Assembly (NCBI RefSeq): GCF_958450345.1
Contig: NC_088780.1
Location: 167,134,726 to 167,198,725, forward strand
Source of the DNA: Calliphora vicina
Lineage: Eukaryota; Arthropoda; Insecta; Diptera; Calliphoridae
Direction of reading: 5' to 3'
DNA: 64,000 nt
The translations under genes were made by a program, and so were the position numbers. Under the pieces are notes generated by a model. The model saw only the letters and a list, made by a program, of their open reading frames with translations, was not told where the DNA came from and did no database searches. This document shows positions 10,272 to 21,889 of this stretch, one piece after another. Every line of letters begins with the position of its first letter. Within the stretch, counting starts at the first letter, position 1.

Positions 10272-11023
10272 CATGTGCACATGCCCACGCACTTACACTA
10301 TTTGAGCAACCATTTAGACATGTGCACACAAATGCAAACACAAGCACAAACCAACTTTCGACTGAACGAACAAATAGATAAAATGTTGACGTAACGACTT
10401 GTCACCAACATTGACACGAACTTTAGTGTTGATGTGTGTTGTTATAATGTATGAAAACATTTTCTCATTCAATATCCTCACTTTCCCTCCAGTTAATGCC
10501 CTATTTTGAAGACCCCCTCCGCCGCCTTTACAGCCAGAGGCAAACGACGAGTTTTCATGTATTCAGTCAGTATCAGTGCTGTCAAAGGGCATTACGAGTC
10601 GAGCACAACTCAAAATCAACAACAACAACTACAACTAAAGCAACAACTTGAAAATGTTGTTGCAGCAAAAAGGGTTTAATGGTGTGACACAAAAATCATT
10701 TTAAAGAAAATCAAAAAGCTTTAAGTAGAAATTGAGTTGAAGATAAATATTTGTTTTAAAGCATACTTTTAGGCACACTAACGATGAAAAATGAACTTTA
10801 AAAAAAAGGGTTGAAGTGTCACATTTAGTTTAGGTCTTTAACATATTTTTAATGAAAGTTTATGTGATTTTGAGAATGAATAATAATTTCATTTAATTTT
10901 ACTAACAATGATTTTAGAAAATTTTTATCTTAAACTGTGGTTTTTTGGTGTAAAAGAGTTAAAAAACTAGAAGAATTTTTTACGTTTGTTAAATTTTCTA
11001 TAGGAAAATGTTTAAGGTATTTA
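10272..11023. other. Intergenic DNA; possible 5' exon or promoter patch at 10440-10680
   Basis: The patch is less AT-rich than its surroundings and contains ATTCAGTCAGT (fly initiator-like TCAGTC) followed by CAACAACAACAACTACAACT. Such AAC-rich leaders are common in fly 5' untranslated regions. An ATG near 10653 opens only 16 codons. This may be an untranslated exon of a gene lying outside, but nothing here proves it. Confidence 0.25.
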
Positions 11024-11343
11024 TAGACGGCAATACTGAGTATTAACACTTTTCAAATTTAAAATATTATTAAAATCATTCGGTATTTCAAAAAATCGTT
11101 TCGAAAAAGCAATTATTGTTTACACGAGTATTTTTGTGAAAACTTGATTTTAATTTTATATTTTCTTGACATTTTTATATGCCTTATTTGTATTTAAAAA
11201 TACATAGCCGATACATATGAAAATAAAAGGTTTTTGAATTGTTTTGAACAAATTTTAAATACCGACCGTAAACCAAAAAAATCATTCGTATTTTTTGAAA
11301 ATCTAATACAAATTTTGTTTAGACGATGAAATTGTATTATGAT

Positions 11344-11975
11344 TAGAGATTTTAATCGGGACTGATTTTTGAAAATTCCGGGGTTCTGGATTTGATAATT
11401 TTCCCGGGGTTTCGGGATTTTAGATTTCCCGAAATTGAAAGAATATAAGAAAGAAACGTACACAATTTTGTCTTTACAATTGAAAGAAAATTTTTTATTT
11501 AGCAATTAATTTATATTAGACACTAAAAAGCATAAAATACTTGCATGAGTACATTATATAAGAAGAAATAACAATAAATATATTAAGGTGGGTCGATGGT
11601 GTCTTGGGGAAAATTCTAAGAAATTTTCCCCAAGACTAAAATCAAATTAGGTCTAAAATCAAATCCAATCTTGCGAATTTCGTCTTTTATCCAATGATAT
11701 TTCAGTAATTATTTTTTTAATAGTGTTTTTATTGGATAAAATACGAAATGTGCAAGAAAGGATTTGATTTTAGAATTTTCCGCAGTTGCGTTTCTGCTAC
11801 ACGATATTTTTACTTTTTGATCGTCCATACAAATCGACCCAGCCTAATGTACATACTGGTAAAAGCAGTACCTTATCTTTTATCTTTTAGCAATCGAAAT
11901 ATTTTCATTTTGTTCGAGCTCCTCATCTGAGATAAAATCTACTTCGGAAACGGGATTCCCCGTTTGGCATCTCTA
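11344..11975. mobile_element. hAT-type non-autonomous element with CGGGA-rich ends
   Basis: The ends are TAGAGATTTTAATCGGGA and, inverted, CCCGTTTGGCATCTCTA. A perfect 8-bp duplication ATTATGAT lies at 11336-11343 and 11976-11983. Subterminal CCCGGGG/CGGGA words mirror the motif clusters of the other hAT-type copies. It is interrupted by the fold-back MITE at 11584-11847. Confidence 0.8.
11584..11847. mobile_element. Fold-back MITE (AGGCTGGGTCGATTT family), copy 1
   Basis: The left end TAAGGTGGGTCGAT is matched by AAATCGACCCAGCCTAA at the right. Much of the element folds on itself: AAATTCTAAGAAATTTTCCCC and inverse AGAATTTTCCGC, and TTTTATCCAATGATATTTC against ATTGGATAAAATACG. A second copy is at 17667-18103. 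Confidence 0.75.
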
Positions 11976-11987
11976 ATTATGATGCAT

Positions 11988-14082
11988 TAGGGTGGCCCTT
12001 AATAAACAAGAGTTGGATTTTGGCCATTCTCACCCTCCAGTTTGGTGAACATTAGTAAAAAAAATCATCCTGAACAAATTTTAGGTTGGGTTTAAGACAT
12101 GCCGCAAGCCCTCTAAAGTTATGAGATGCATTTACAAGGGGAAAATATGAATTTTTTTCAGTTTTTGTAAAAATTTTGCCATTAACAAATTACTTTTGCA
12201 ATTTAATTTAAAAGAGTCGAAATGTGTACGCAATTGTCGTTCTAATGAGATATAAAAAACAGAAATTGGTCAAAAAATGTGAAAGTTATTAAAAATTCGC
12301 CAGGCCATTAACGTGTCTCAGGCCACTAGAACAAGAAATGTATGAACAAAATTAACATATTTTGAGAAATATTAAAATAAAAGTTTATTTTTACTTAGAA
12401 TATATCCATATTTACTTGTATATGAGTGTTTGTCTTCGTAGGATACCGCTAACCTATTCCCAGGTATGACCAAAAAAAAATATTTTTTTTAACAGGAGTT
12501 TCAAAATTCCATTTTGAAATTTTTAAAAATTTTGTTAAACAAATTTGAGAATTTTTTGATCATCTCATTGGGATTTATTAAGAATATAATAGGGAATAAA
12601 AATGTGAAAAAATTATGAAAATATCTCTTATAGTTTTTCCGTACCTGCGATTTAAATTATGAAATTTTCGAGAAAAACCAATTATTTGGCAATTTTTTGG
12701 CGAATGAGCTCCATTTCCTTACTCTTATGAATTTTAAGCAAAACTTATTCAGAATATTATAGTCCAGATAATTCTAAATATACTCTGAAACTTTTACTAA
12801 AATCGGAAAACGTTAACCCTTAAATCGTGAAGGTCAAATTTCAAATTTTTTAATATTTGGAATTTTTCATGGAGAGATAGCGAAATATTATATACTTTTG
12901 GGCCGATTTTGATGAAACTTAAGAAAAACATAAACTCTATGGTTTATAATAACAGCACAGCAATGGAAATTAACGCTTAATGGCACTTGGGGTAAAAATT
13001 ACCCCAAACTTTTAAAATCATATTTTTTTATGGTTTTAGAAGTTTGGGGTCATTTTAACCCCAAGTGCTATATAGGGTTAATTTTAATTTGTCTGCTGTT
13101 TTTGTAAATACAAGGATTTGTGTTATATTTTTGTTAAATTTCATCAAAATCGGCCCAAAAAAATCCAACATTTCGAACATTTCGAAATCTTTCCAAGAGA
13201 AATTCCAAATATTGAAAAATTTTACTTTTGACCTTCACGATTTAAGGGTTAACGTTTTCCGATTTTAGTAAACGTTTCAGAGTATATTTAGAATTATCTG
13301 CACTATAATATTCTGAATAAGTTTTGCTCAAAATTCATAAGAGTAAGGAAATAGAGCTCATTCGCCAAAAAATTGCCAAATAATTGGTTTTTCTGGAAAA
13401 TTTCAAAATTTAAATCGCAGGTACGGAAAAATTATAAGAGATATTTTCAAAATTTTTTCACATTTTAATTCCCTATTATGTTCTTAATAAATCCCAATGA
13501 GATGATCAACAAATTATGAAATTTTTTTTTCAAAATTTATAAAAATTTGAAAATGGAGTTTTGAAACTGCCGTTAAAAAAATTTTATTTTTTTGTTCATA
13601 CCTAAGAATAGGTTAACGGTATCCTACGAAGACAAAAACTCATATACAAGTAAATATGGACATATTTTAAGTAAAAATGAGCTTTTATTTTAATATTTAT
13701 CAAAATATGTTAATTTTGTTCCTACCTTTCTTGTTCTGGTTGCCTGAGACACGTTAATGGCCTGGAGAATTTTTAATAACTTTAACATTTTTTGACCAAT
13801 TTCTGTTTTTTATGTCTCATTAGAACGACAATTGCGTGCACATTTCGATTCTTTTAAATTAAATTGCAAAAGTAATTTTTTAATGGCAAAATTTTTACAA
13901 AAACTGAAAAAATGCATATTTTTCCCTTGTAAATGCATTTCAAAACTTCAGAGGGCTTGCGGCACGTCTTAACCCCAACCGATTTACCTAAAATTTTTTC
14001 AGGATGATTTTTTTACTAATATTCACCAAACTGGGGGGTGAGAATGGCCAAAATCCAACTTTCGTTTATTAAGGCCACCCTA
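11988..14082. mobile_element. 2.1-kb fold-back transposon, near-complete palindrome
   Basis: The arms are about 1 kb each and closely similar throughout, from TAGGGTGGCC at 11988 to GGCCACCCTA ending at 14082. The centre is near 13025, between CACTTGGGGTAAAAATTACC and its inverse AAGTTTGGGGTCATTTTAAC. A perfect 9-bp target duplication ATGATGCAT flanks it (11979-11987 and 14083-14091). A 9-bp duplication is the rule for Drosophila FB fold-back and Mutator-like elements, so a Mutator-related source is the best guess. The arms carry no recognisable coding sequence. The high arm similarity suggests recent insertion or arm homogenisation. Confidence 0.9.
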
Positions 14083-14133
14083 ATGATGCATACTTGAATT
14101 TTTGACAAATATTAAGACTCAGTATTGCCGTAT

Positions 14134-15642
14134 ATACGTTTAGTAACATTATTAAACCAACACATATTTTTATTTTCTTTTATATTTATTTTGTGAATCT
14201 GAACGAATAAAGACGGCTCTAAATCTAATCTTCAGCACCAGTTTAAAGGCCCTGACTATTGAGTTATCTGAAATATTATCTACAGTAATTTTTTATCAGG
14301 CGCCTGATTGTATGCTTTAAAGCGCATACAACAAATGGATCCGATTGCTCTAATCAAACCTGGTGGCATGAAGTTGCTGATGATTAATGGTTTATTGACT
14401 GTGAAACCATTCAATGACAAGTGAATTTTCAATGAACCATTCACATAGGAAAACACCCATCGACCGATCGGCGAATATTTACTCTAGTACAGATATGAAA
14501 CATTTGAAAAAATAGTAATATTGAACCGTATGATTTTTTTGAAGTTCTGCAACAATATTTCAATGGTTGTGGTGAGAGAAAAAATTATATTTTCCATGGC
14601 CAACGAGTGCCATATATATTTGTCTCTTTTTCCAAATCACAATCATTTTGGAATTTTCTTTTTCTATAGTAATATTACTGAAACCATCTGATTCATATTT
14701 GTATTATCTGTGGTTTACTTATAATTATGATCTTATAAGATAAGGATGGGAGTGAGTGAGGACTGAGTTGCATCTGTGCAGGTTCTAAGGAGACATAATA
14801 AATTAACATTGTCATGGATTACTTGCTTAAAGGCTAAAACACGTAGATACAATACTTTTGCATACACTGCGACTGATTGATGCATTTAACTACATTTCAG
14901 CGTATTCAGAGTAGTCCAATCAGTAGAGCCAACCTCAGTGCAAAGAACAAAAGTTGGGTTGTTTGGGTGGAGAATATCGGTTCCTGAGTTTAGTCACAGT
15001 TTGTTCGCCACTTGGCAGAAAAATATTTTTTCAGAATGGCAATGCGATTTGTTACGCTGTTCAAGGGTAAATTCCAGAGGTTTACTGGACATTATGGTTT
15101 CAAATAGTGTAAAAAAAACCTAAAGGTCCTCAAAAATTGTATAGACAAAAAACATGTACGTAACTTCTACTTGAATTGTTCCTTGGATGGTTTTTTATAT
15201 TCCTATAAATTTTATTTCTCTTTTTTGATAAAACTTTATATGTAAGAAATTAGTTAAAGGCTAGTTTCGCTTTTTTTCAATTCATAAATGCTCATATTTG
15301 AATTTTGTCTGACATGAATCTTCATGTATGCTCTAATAAGGAACACACAAAAGGGACAACGTTACACTCAATATTTTTAAAAATTATATGCATTTTGTCT
15401 GTTACACATTTTCGCACATTAAACATCTGTTGAAAAACTCTGCATGCATTGAGATTAATATTTATTTACCTTTTGTGTCGTTGCAACATTAATACCTGTC
15501 ATATTTACATGTGTCGTGTCGTTTTGCGTTTTTATTAAAATGGAACAACAATGAATTAAAATACCAAAAAGTGGTTAATTTTTAAATTGACTGCGTGTAA
15601 ATTATACTTGTAGCTATCTACATTCGCATGTATGTGAACATA
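14134..15642. other. Intergenic DNA, nothing recognised
   Basis: The stretch 14890-15120 is slightly less AT-rich and holds a 61-codon frame that resembles no family. No element ends found. Confidence 0.5.
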
Positions 15643-15815
15643 CACTGAAAAAAAGTTTATTATAAAACTAGTCTTAAATAAATTGAAATGGCATTTGTGT
15701 TTAAGATACTTAGAACCTTACATAATTTTGTTATGTAATCCGTGAAAAATTTTACTGACATGTAGCAAATGAATGATTTTCTGATTTTTAAATCAAGTAA
15801 ATTTTTTTCTGAGTG
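15643..15815. mobile_element. Small MITE with CACTGAAAAAAA ends
   Basis: It begins CACTGAAAAAAAGTTTA and ends AAATTTTTTTCTGAGTG. The ends belong to the CACnGnGAAAA type also seen at 17134-17380 and 45496-45651. Confidence 0.55.
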
Positions 15816-16710
15816 TTCATATGTATGACTAAATGACAAACTGACATGATTGCTTTAATAATTAATCTCTTTTGTAGTTTCATGTCTGTTAAAATGAGAA
15901 AGTGCAAAACCATGCAGTCAACCAGAAATCCATAATAATTTATATATTGTTTCATCATTTATCAGAGTGAGAATTTATCCTTTCATTTGGGGTTTTTATT
16001 TAAACCTTCCATAACATTCATACATAGTGTGAAGAATAAGTGGTTGTTACACACCACATTATACTTCATGCTATGAAGAATGACAAAAGTTCAATTTTAT
16101 TTTTTAAATAAATGATGAATTAAAAAAAATATACATACCTTGGAAATATAGTCAAATTTCGCTTGAAAATTTAAAAGAAATTACAGCCAACCATATTAAA
16201 AAAATTAATTAAAATATTCTTAAATTGAGATGTATATTTGCAAGCTCAAAAGCAATCCCTCAAACACATGCAATAAAGCAATTATTATTTACATCATTAT
16301 AGTTTCATTAATTATTTAAAAGCCAGATGTCATTAATGAAAAATATCCCACAGAAATTCACTTTAAACTCCGTTAAATAAAATATGACAGTATTTTTATT
16401 AATGGCTGTTTATTTATTCAACACTCTATTGTATTTATATGCATTTTTCACTCATCAGTTTAAAATAATATTCAATGTTATTATTATGAGAAGAACTATT
16501 TATAGTTTTGCAATATAATACTACAAAATATTTAATAAAAAAAAAAAACAACTAAGAGCATGGTTTTTACTATTCTGAATGTATCATAGAATCATATTCC
16601 GGGAAGATATTTGTTTGAGTGCTAGGCGAAATCATGGACCGCTTCTTGTAATTTTCAACAGGAATTGTTTTTTTATAATAGGTATAATATTTTTAAAATT
16701 TTAATGGTTT
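15816..16710. other. AT-rich spacer
   Basis: No supported features. Confidence 0.5.
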
Positions 16711-16978
16711 ATCTGCAATATGTTTAAAGAAAATTGCAAAATTTTGAAAAATATCATATTTTTTGGAGGTTATCTCACATTTTGGTTCATAACTTTGGTT
16801 TGACTTGAACTATTTTTCCCATTTTCAAAAGCAATAGTTTCTGATTTACAAAAAAAATCTGAGAATAATTTCATAATCCTAAGACTTTCCGTGTAGGCCA
16901 TATCGTGCCTTCAAAAGACAGACGGTCGGATGAACATAGCTAGATCAACTTAGAATTTTATAAGTAACTAGAATATAT
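16711..16978 (+). mobile_element. INE-1-like fragment interrupted by the next element
   Basis: The words GACAGACGGTCGGATGAACA and TAGCTAGATCAACTTAGAAT followed by a run to GAATATAT resemble the central INE-1 block (GTCCG...CATGGCTAGATCGACT...GAATATATA). It stops exactly where the element at 16979 begins. Confidence 0.45.
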
Positions 16979-17133
16979 GAGGAGCCGCAGAACAAAAGGA
17001 GCTTTTTCGCGTTTTTTACAAATTGGTTTTTGGTATTTTGGGTTGAAATCTTCTAGAAACAATCAAGTTATCAAAATTTTTTTAATTTTTTACTAATTAA
17101 ATGGGTTCTAAAAAAGTGCTTAACAAAATGACA

Positions 17134-17380
17134 CACAGAGAAAACAGATTCGTACTAGCAACCGAATTTGTAGCCAATCGAATGATTCGGTTGCAAACAT
17201 AGAAATTTTCGGTTCTAGCAACAGAAAATCAGTTATTAGGCAAGAATTTTGGTTGAAGCAACCAAATTTTGGCTATTCCTTATAAAATTGTATAGCCATA
17301 ACTATACAATTCGGTCACCAAGGCAGAATCATTCGATTGGCAACAAATTCGGTTACTACAACGAATCTGTTTTCTCAGTG
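17134..17380. mobile_element. Hairpin MITE with CACAGAGAAAACAGATTCG ends
   Basis: CACAGAGAAAACAGATTCGT at the left is mirrored by ACGAATCTGTTTTCTCAGTG at the right. Inverse words such as CCGAATTTGTAGCC/GGCAACAAATTCGG and CGAATGATTCGG continue inward, so almost all of it can fold. Confidence 0.8.
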
Positions 17381-17666
17381 CAAAAATAATATATTTAATT
17401 TCAATGTGTAATTTGTTTATGTTGTTTCGTTTTTACCTTTTAAAAGCGTGGTTTATTTCCGGCTACTTTTAATAAACTTTTGTAAATAAAAGCAGTTTAG
17501 TATTTTAAAATTTAACAACCCTTTATTTATGTATCATCTTCATCTTCATCCGAGCCTAGATTGTTCTTAAATGTCAAAACTCGTATATTCGAATTGCAGA
17601 GCTTTCGATGTTAATTTTAAACATTTAGTGTTGCTATACTTATAAACAATGCCAATAACTTGTACG

Positions 17667-18103
17667 TTAGGCTGGGTCGATTTGTATGGACGATCAAAAA
17701 GTAAAAAATCGTTTAGCAGAGACGCAATCAACGGAAAATTCTAAGAAATTTTCCCAAAGAAACCGTAGGTCTAAAATCGTATCCTATCTTGCGCATTTCG
17801 TTTCTTATCCAATAAAAAAACTATTTAAAAAAAATATATATCGATTCCTTAATACAAAAATTACCTAACTCGTGTTTTTTTAAGTGTAGATGTTTTTGGC
17901 TAATTATGATATATGATCGGACCATTTATCGAAATAAACGAAAATCTGGACTTACAAAAAAACACGAGCCTTTTTATATCAAGGAATCGATATACTGAAA
18001 TATCATTGGATAAATGACGAAATGCGCAAGATAGGATTTGAATTTTCCGTACAATGCGTTTCTGCTATACTATTTTTCGTGAAAAAATCAACCAACCCTA
18101 TTG
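17667..18103. mobile_element. Fold-back MITE (AGGCTGGGTCGATTT family), copy 2
   Basis: TTAGGCTGGGTCGATTTG at the left pairs with AAATCAACCAACCCTATT at the right, with GTACGT on both sides. It shares GCAGAGACGCAATC, AAATTCTAAGAAATTTTCCC and the CCAATAAAAA/CATTGGATAAATGACG pair with copy 1 at 11584. Its loop holds a second inverse pair (AACTCGTGTTTTTTT against AAAAAACACGAG). Confidence 0.75.
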
Positions 18104-18599
18104 TACGTACTTATCAACATTGTTGATAACTAGAAGCTTCTACTGATGGACATGTTTATAAACATGATGAATATTGCGGGCAGTCGTTACAGACCGTTAA
18201 ATTCAAAATTTCTATTGCAAATTCGTAACAATACATGAGATCAGGATTAAAGTCATTCATTAAAAATACTATCGTTTAAAAAAAATCATAAAAATATACT
18301 TTTTAATGTTGTTTTTCACAAAATGCATTTTTTTACCTTATTTTTTTTTAACAAAAGGTTGTTTTTCCAATATCAAAATGGTTTTATACATCCTTAACAT
18401 TTAATGTTGTCACTTATGGCAGTTAGATGTATCTATTGATAAGTCAGAAACTTGTTACCATTTTCTGGTTCACGAAATAAATAAAACTCAATTTCCCCAA
18501 AATCGTATACATATTAGCAAAAAAGTACCTTTTGTTCTACGGCTCCTCATATATACATTTGTAGATCTACTATGAACAGTTCAATGAGTTGAAAACGAA

Positions 18600-19060
18600 A
18601 CGACAAAATCAAATACCTCGCAATTTTTATAAAAATTGCCAAATAGATTAGAGTAGCTTGGATATATTAACAATACCCCCAAATTCTGAAATCTTCGTTT
18701 AAAATCTACCCCACTTTTGGACATATTCTTTGTGCTCCTCAATTCTATTTTAACAAGAGCGCAATATCTCTCCACTGGCCTTAGCTCCAGGCAGTTTGGA
18801 GGATTTTCCTCTCTTGGTACAAATACCACATTATTGTTCTTGTTTGTACTACTCAAGCCATAGCTTACCATAGTGACGGATGCCAAATCAGGCCAAAAAT
18901 AAGTGAACACATTAAGAATTCTTATGAATGGAAGCATCCTCTTTTGTAAACATGCCTTGATGTAAAATTCGGTATTTATAGAGCCCTTTGTCTTAATTTA
19001 CCGCAACTGCTTATTTCTTGCCTTACCTAGAACTTTTTGGGACAATTTTCTGATTTTGAC
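18600..19060 (-). pseudogene. Tc1/mariner-type transposase remnant, copy 2
   Basis: The minus strand reads LPFIRILNVFTYFWPDLASV, then NNNVVFVPREENPPN and CLELRPVERYCALVKIELR. It matches copy 1 (1680-1900) closely and keeps ELRPVERY, where copy 1 has ELMPVDRY. The catalytic MDDETY part is gone; upstream only a KVLGKARNKQ-like stretch remains (18985-19045). It is non-functional. Confidence 0.8.
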
Positions 19061-19129
19061 ATTAAACACTATAACTGGCATAATTTTCAAAGGTAACTTG
19101 ATCAATAAAATAATAAAATAATACTTGTG

Positions 19130-19262
19130 TAACCCCCATTAACACGAATTCTGGTTATGCCTTAACTAATAGTTATTATGTCGGTTAAAATTATTTTTGT
19201 ATGAAAACTGTCAGTATAACTATTAGTTAAAAAATAACCAGACCTCGTGTTACTGAGGGTTA
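19130..19262. mobile_element. 133-bp hairpin MITE (TAACCCCCATT family), copy 1
   Basis: TAACCCCCATTAACACGAAT pairs with CTCGTGTTACTGAGGGTTA. The inner pair TCTGGTTAT/ATAACCAGA and AACTAATAGTTAT/ATAACTATTAGTT completes the stem. It lies inside the 5' part of Tc1-type copy 2. A second copy is at 55140-55260. Confidence 0.75.
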
Positions 19263-19280
19263 GAAGTTTTAAAGAAAAAC

Positions 19281-19311
19281 GTGTGTTAAGGTTTTTTCGA
19301 TCTCACTCCTT
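19281..19311. repeat. Terminal inverted repeat of Tc1-type copy 2
   Basis: GTGTTAAGGTTTTTTCGATC followed by TCACTCCTT is the same repeat as 2069-2099. It lies at the 5' side of the minus-strand transposase, so it marks the element start. The two copies together define the terminal sequence AAGGAGTGnGATCGAAAAAA. Confidence 0.7.
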
Positions 19312-20231
19312 AGGCTTTAGGGAGTGATTTTTCGCTATTAGCAACATCGTTTATTATTTATTAAACTATTTAAAAAATATATGTCATATTAATCATACGT
19401 AATATAATATTCTTATTATGTACTCATCATCTTAAATGGATACAAGTTTGTTGCCAACTCACATTGGCTTAAAATGACCCCATATTGGCGCTTAATTGAA
19501 ATTTAAGAATTAACTTTTTCATAATTACTGGTCTTGGATGAAACTAGATAAAATTCTACATCAATATGAGAAATTTCAATCATCTATGTTGTTTATTTTC
19601 CCTGAATTAATCGCCAATTTGAACCCACTGTGTGACGTTACCAAAAGCCTATAGAAAGTTTTGGAATGAAAATAATTGGTAGCAAGCATTTCTCTATATT
19701 GGTAGGTGTATTATTCTGTAAATATTTAATCAAAATTGCATGTCTTCTCCAAGCAACAATTTATGTAAATCTTAAAATCTATTCTATTCTGTTTGTTTCA
19801 TAATATTTCAATCAATTCCTAACAATTAATTTTTAACTTTTACCCTCATCATAATTACCAAATAAACAATAACCAAAACCAACTAACAAAAGTTTATCAT
19901 TAAATAAATTAATTAGTTTATTAATTAATTAAAAACAAATTTCTTACCCTTAGTAAAACGGTTATTGTAGTATGATAAACAAAGGAGGCAATCAAATATT
20001 GAAAATATTTAAAGAAATATTCTGTTAACAAAATAATATTGACTCATATATTTTTTACAAGCATTTCTTTTATTTTAAATTTTTTCCTCTTTAAAGAAAA
20101 CACACTTATCATATTGAGGATGGTATAAAGATTATTAAAAAGTTCTTGTTAAAAGTAATTTAACATTAAAAACCTCTAAAGTAATTCAGTTTATGCACGG
20201 TGTTTTCTTCAACATCTTTTTCCTTGTTTTT
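19312..20231. other. AT-rich spacer
   Basis: No gene or element ends recognised. Confidence 0.5.
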
Positions 20232-20915
20232 TATACCCTACGCCATCATGGTAGGCAGTAGGCATTCCAACCAACTATGAATTTGAATATATATAATTCC
20301 CAATTAAAGCTAATTTCTGTGAAACTCTGAAAGTATTGGAAAATTTAAAACATTCTCATATAAAAATTGAACTTCGATGAAAGACAAAACGAAGCGAATT
20401 TATTTCAGCAATGTTATATGACCAGAAATAACCTGTGTAGCTAGTTTTAATAAATTTTAAAATTTGTTTTTCCTTCGAATATGTTACACAGAAAAAACTA
20501 TTTCTTAAACCGTTTCAATTCAAATATTTGTCACATATTGAACTGGTTTCAATTATTTCATAATTAAATCAAGTATTCATTTGCTCAAAAACAAAATTTT
20601 TTGATATTTTCTATTGAATTTTGAGTTTTGAATTTGATTATTTTGACAATTGAATATACAATTTTCGTTATTGGTTGAATTTCAAATACAAAAATTATTG
20701 AATAGATAATTTTCGTAATTGAAAACACATTTTTGTTATTTTTGTGTTTCAATTACGAAAATTATCTATTCAATAATTTTTGTATTTGAGATTCATCCAA
20801 TAACGAAAATTGTATATTCAATTGTCAAATAAATATATAGAGGTATAAAATAAATGCTAATTTTGTGTAGGTCAGCATTTGGTCGGAGTTGACCAACAAT
20901 ACTTTCGTATTTGTT
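20232..20915 (+). mobile_element. INE-1/DINE-1-like element B3 with an inserted palindrome
   Basis: It starts TATACCCTACGCCATCATGG and ends with the hairpin TTGGTCGGAGTTGACCAA-like block, then ACTTTCGTATTTGTTTT, a worn version of the ACTTTCTTACTTGTT end of copies B1 and B2. The centre is replaced by a hairpin sequence starting near 20487 (CACAGAAAAAACTATTTC). Confidence 0.65.
20645..20826. repeat. Near-perfect palindrome with arms of about 85 bp
   Basis: GACAATTGAATATACAATTT at the left is mirrored by AAATTGTATATTCAATTGTC at the right. The centre is a short AACACATTTTTGTTATT-type loop near 20735. It forms a long stem within element B3. Confidence 0.8.
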
Positions 20916-21889
20916 TTATTCAGTTTTTCTTTCTCATCATTATTTATTTAGGTTTCAGCTGTGAGCAGTTGGTTGAGTGGTTGGTTTTGCAAGGGAAATG
21001 TTCTAAGTTTTGTTTTGCTAATGGCAGAATTATTACACTTTTATCTTAAAAAAAGCTAATACTTACTTGAGTGTTAAATTACTTACACTTTTACAATGTT
21101 TCTTAGGCTACATACAATATTTCTTACAAGAGATAAAGTGTGGTGAGCACATAAATTCTTAAAATGTAATATTAAGTTTCAGTTTATTGCAGTTGATTCA
21201 ATCATTTAGTAGGGCAAAGGCAGGTTTAGTTTCGAATATAATTTCTAAAACAACTTTCAGAAACTCTGATATTGTCTTTCTTGAATATCTGTAAAAGTTC
21301 GGTTTATTAATAGCCACAAATTTTACTAAAATTAAGTTGCCGTTGTTGCTTTATTTTCTTAGGATTGTATTTGCTTGAATTTAGAGAGCAATAACACAAA
21401 CTGAGTGGCAATGATGGTATGTTATATCTGTTTGTTTTTGTGAATAGCGTGTGAAAACTTGGTTATTTCTCTTTTGATTTTGCACAAATATACGTTTATA
21501 ATTCGCAATAATACACACACATAAATTACACTTTATAATGTACAATAACGCACTTGATGATAAATCTAACGGTGCCTATGATAATCTAAAAACCGACTAC
21601 AGCCTCTACCACTATTTATGCACAGCGCCATCTTCTTTCTAGTATCTTCATGAAAGTTCTATTTTCTATTTCAATGATCAACTCTATTTTGTATGTTCCA
21701 CAGTGTTAATAATGTACACAGTTATGTAAACTGCTGTTAATCGACCGGTAAACAACATTGTCCACAATTAGAAATCTCCAGAAATAGAAATGTTGAGATA
21801 CATGATGCAACTTGAAAACGGTTGCATCATGTTTCAACTTGTCCACGTTTCTGAGCGGACTGGAAACAAATATTAGAGGCTTTTTAAAC
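20916..21889. other. Intergenic DNA
   Basis: No gene. A small perfect stem, ACATGATGCAAC against GTTGCATCATGT, lies at 21801-21832. Part of 21610-21760 vaguely resembles 18115-18240 and 41455-41600. Confidence 0.45.

Larger units (their letters stand above)
11024..14133. mobile_element. Outer inverted-repeat element holding three later insertions
   Basis: GACGGCAATACTGAGTATTA at about 11026 is matched in inverse by TAAGACTCAGTATTGCCG ending near 14130, and the similarity extends about 35 bases inward (TTTGTCAAA/TTTCAAA). Removing the nested hAT-type element and the fold-back leaves only about 380 bp, so it was a MITE-sized element. No clear target duplication was found. Confidence 0.65.
16979..18548. 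mobile_element. TIR element (GAGGAGCCGnAGAACAAAAGG) carrying two MITEs
   Basis: GAGGAGCCGCAGAACAAAAG at 16979 is mirrored by CTTTTGTTCTACGGCTCCTC ending at 18548. ATATAT lies on both sides (16973-16978 and 18549-18554), a possible target duplication. No transposase frame is left. It contains MITEs at 17134 and 17667. Superfamily unknown. Confidence 0.65.

Noticed and set aside
11194..11505. 103-codon minus-strand frame
   Set aside because: It crosses the start of the hAT-type element at 11344, so it cannot be an old gene.
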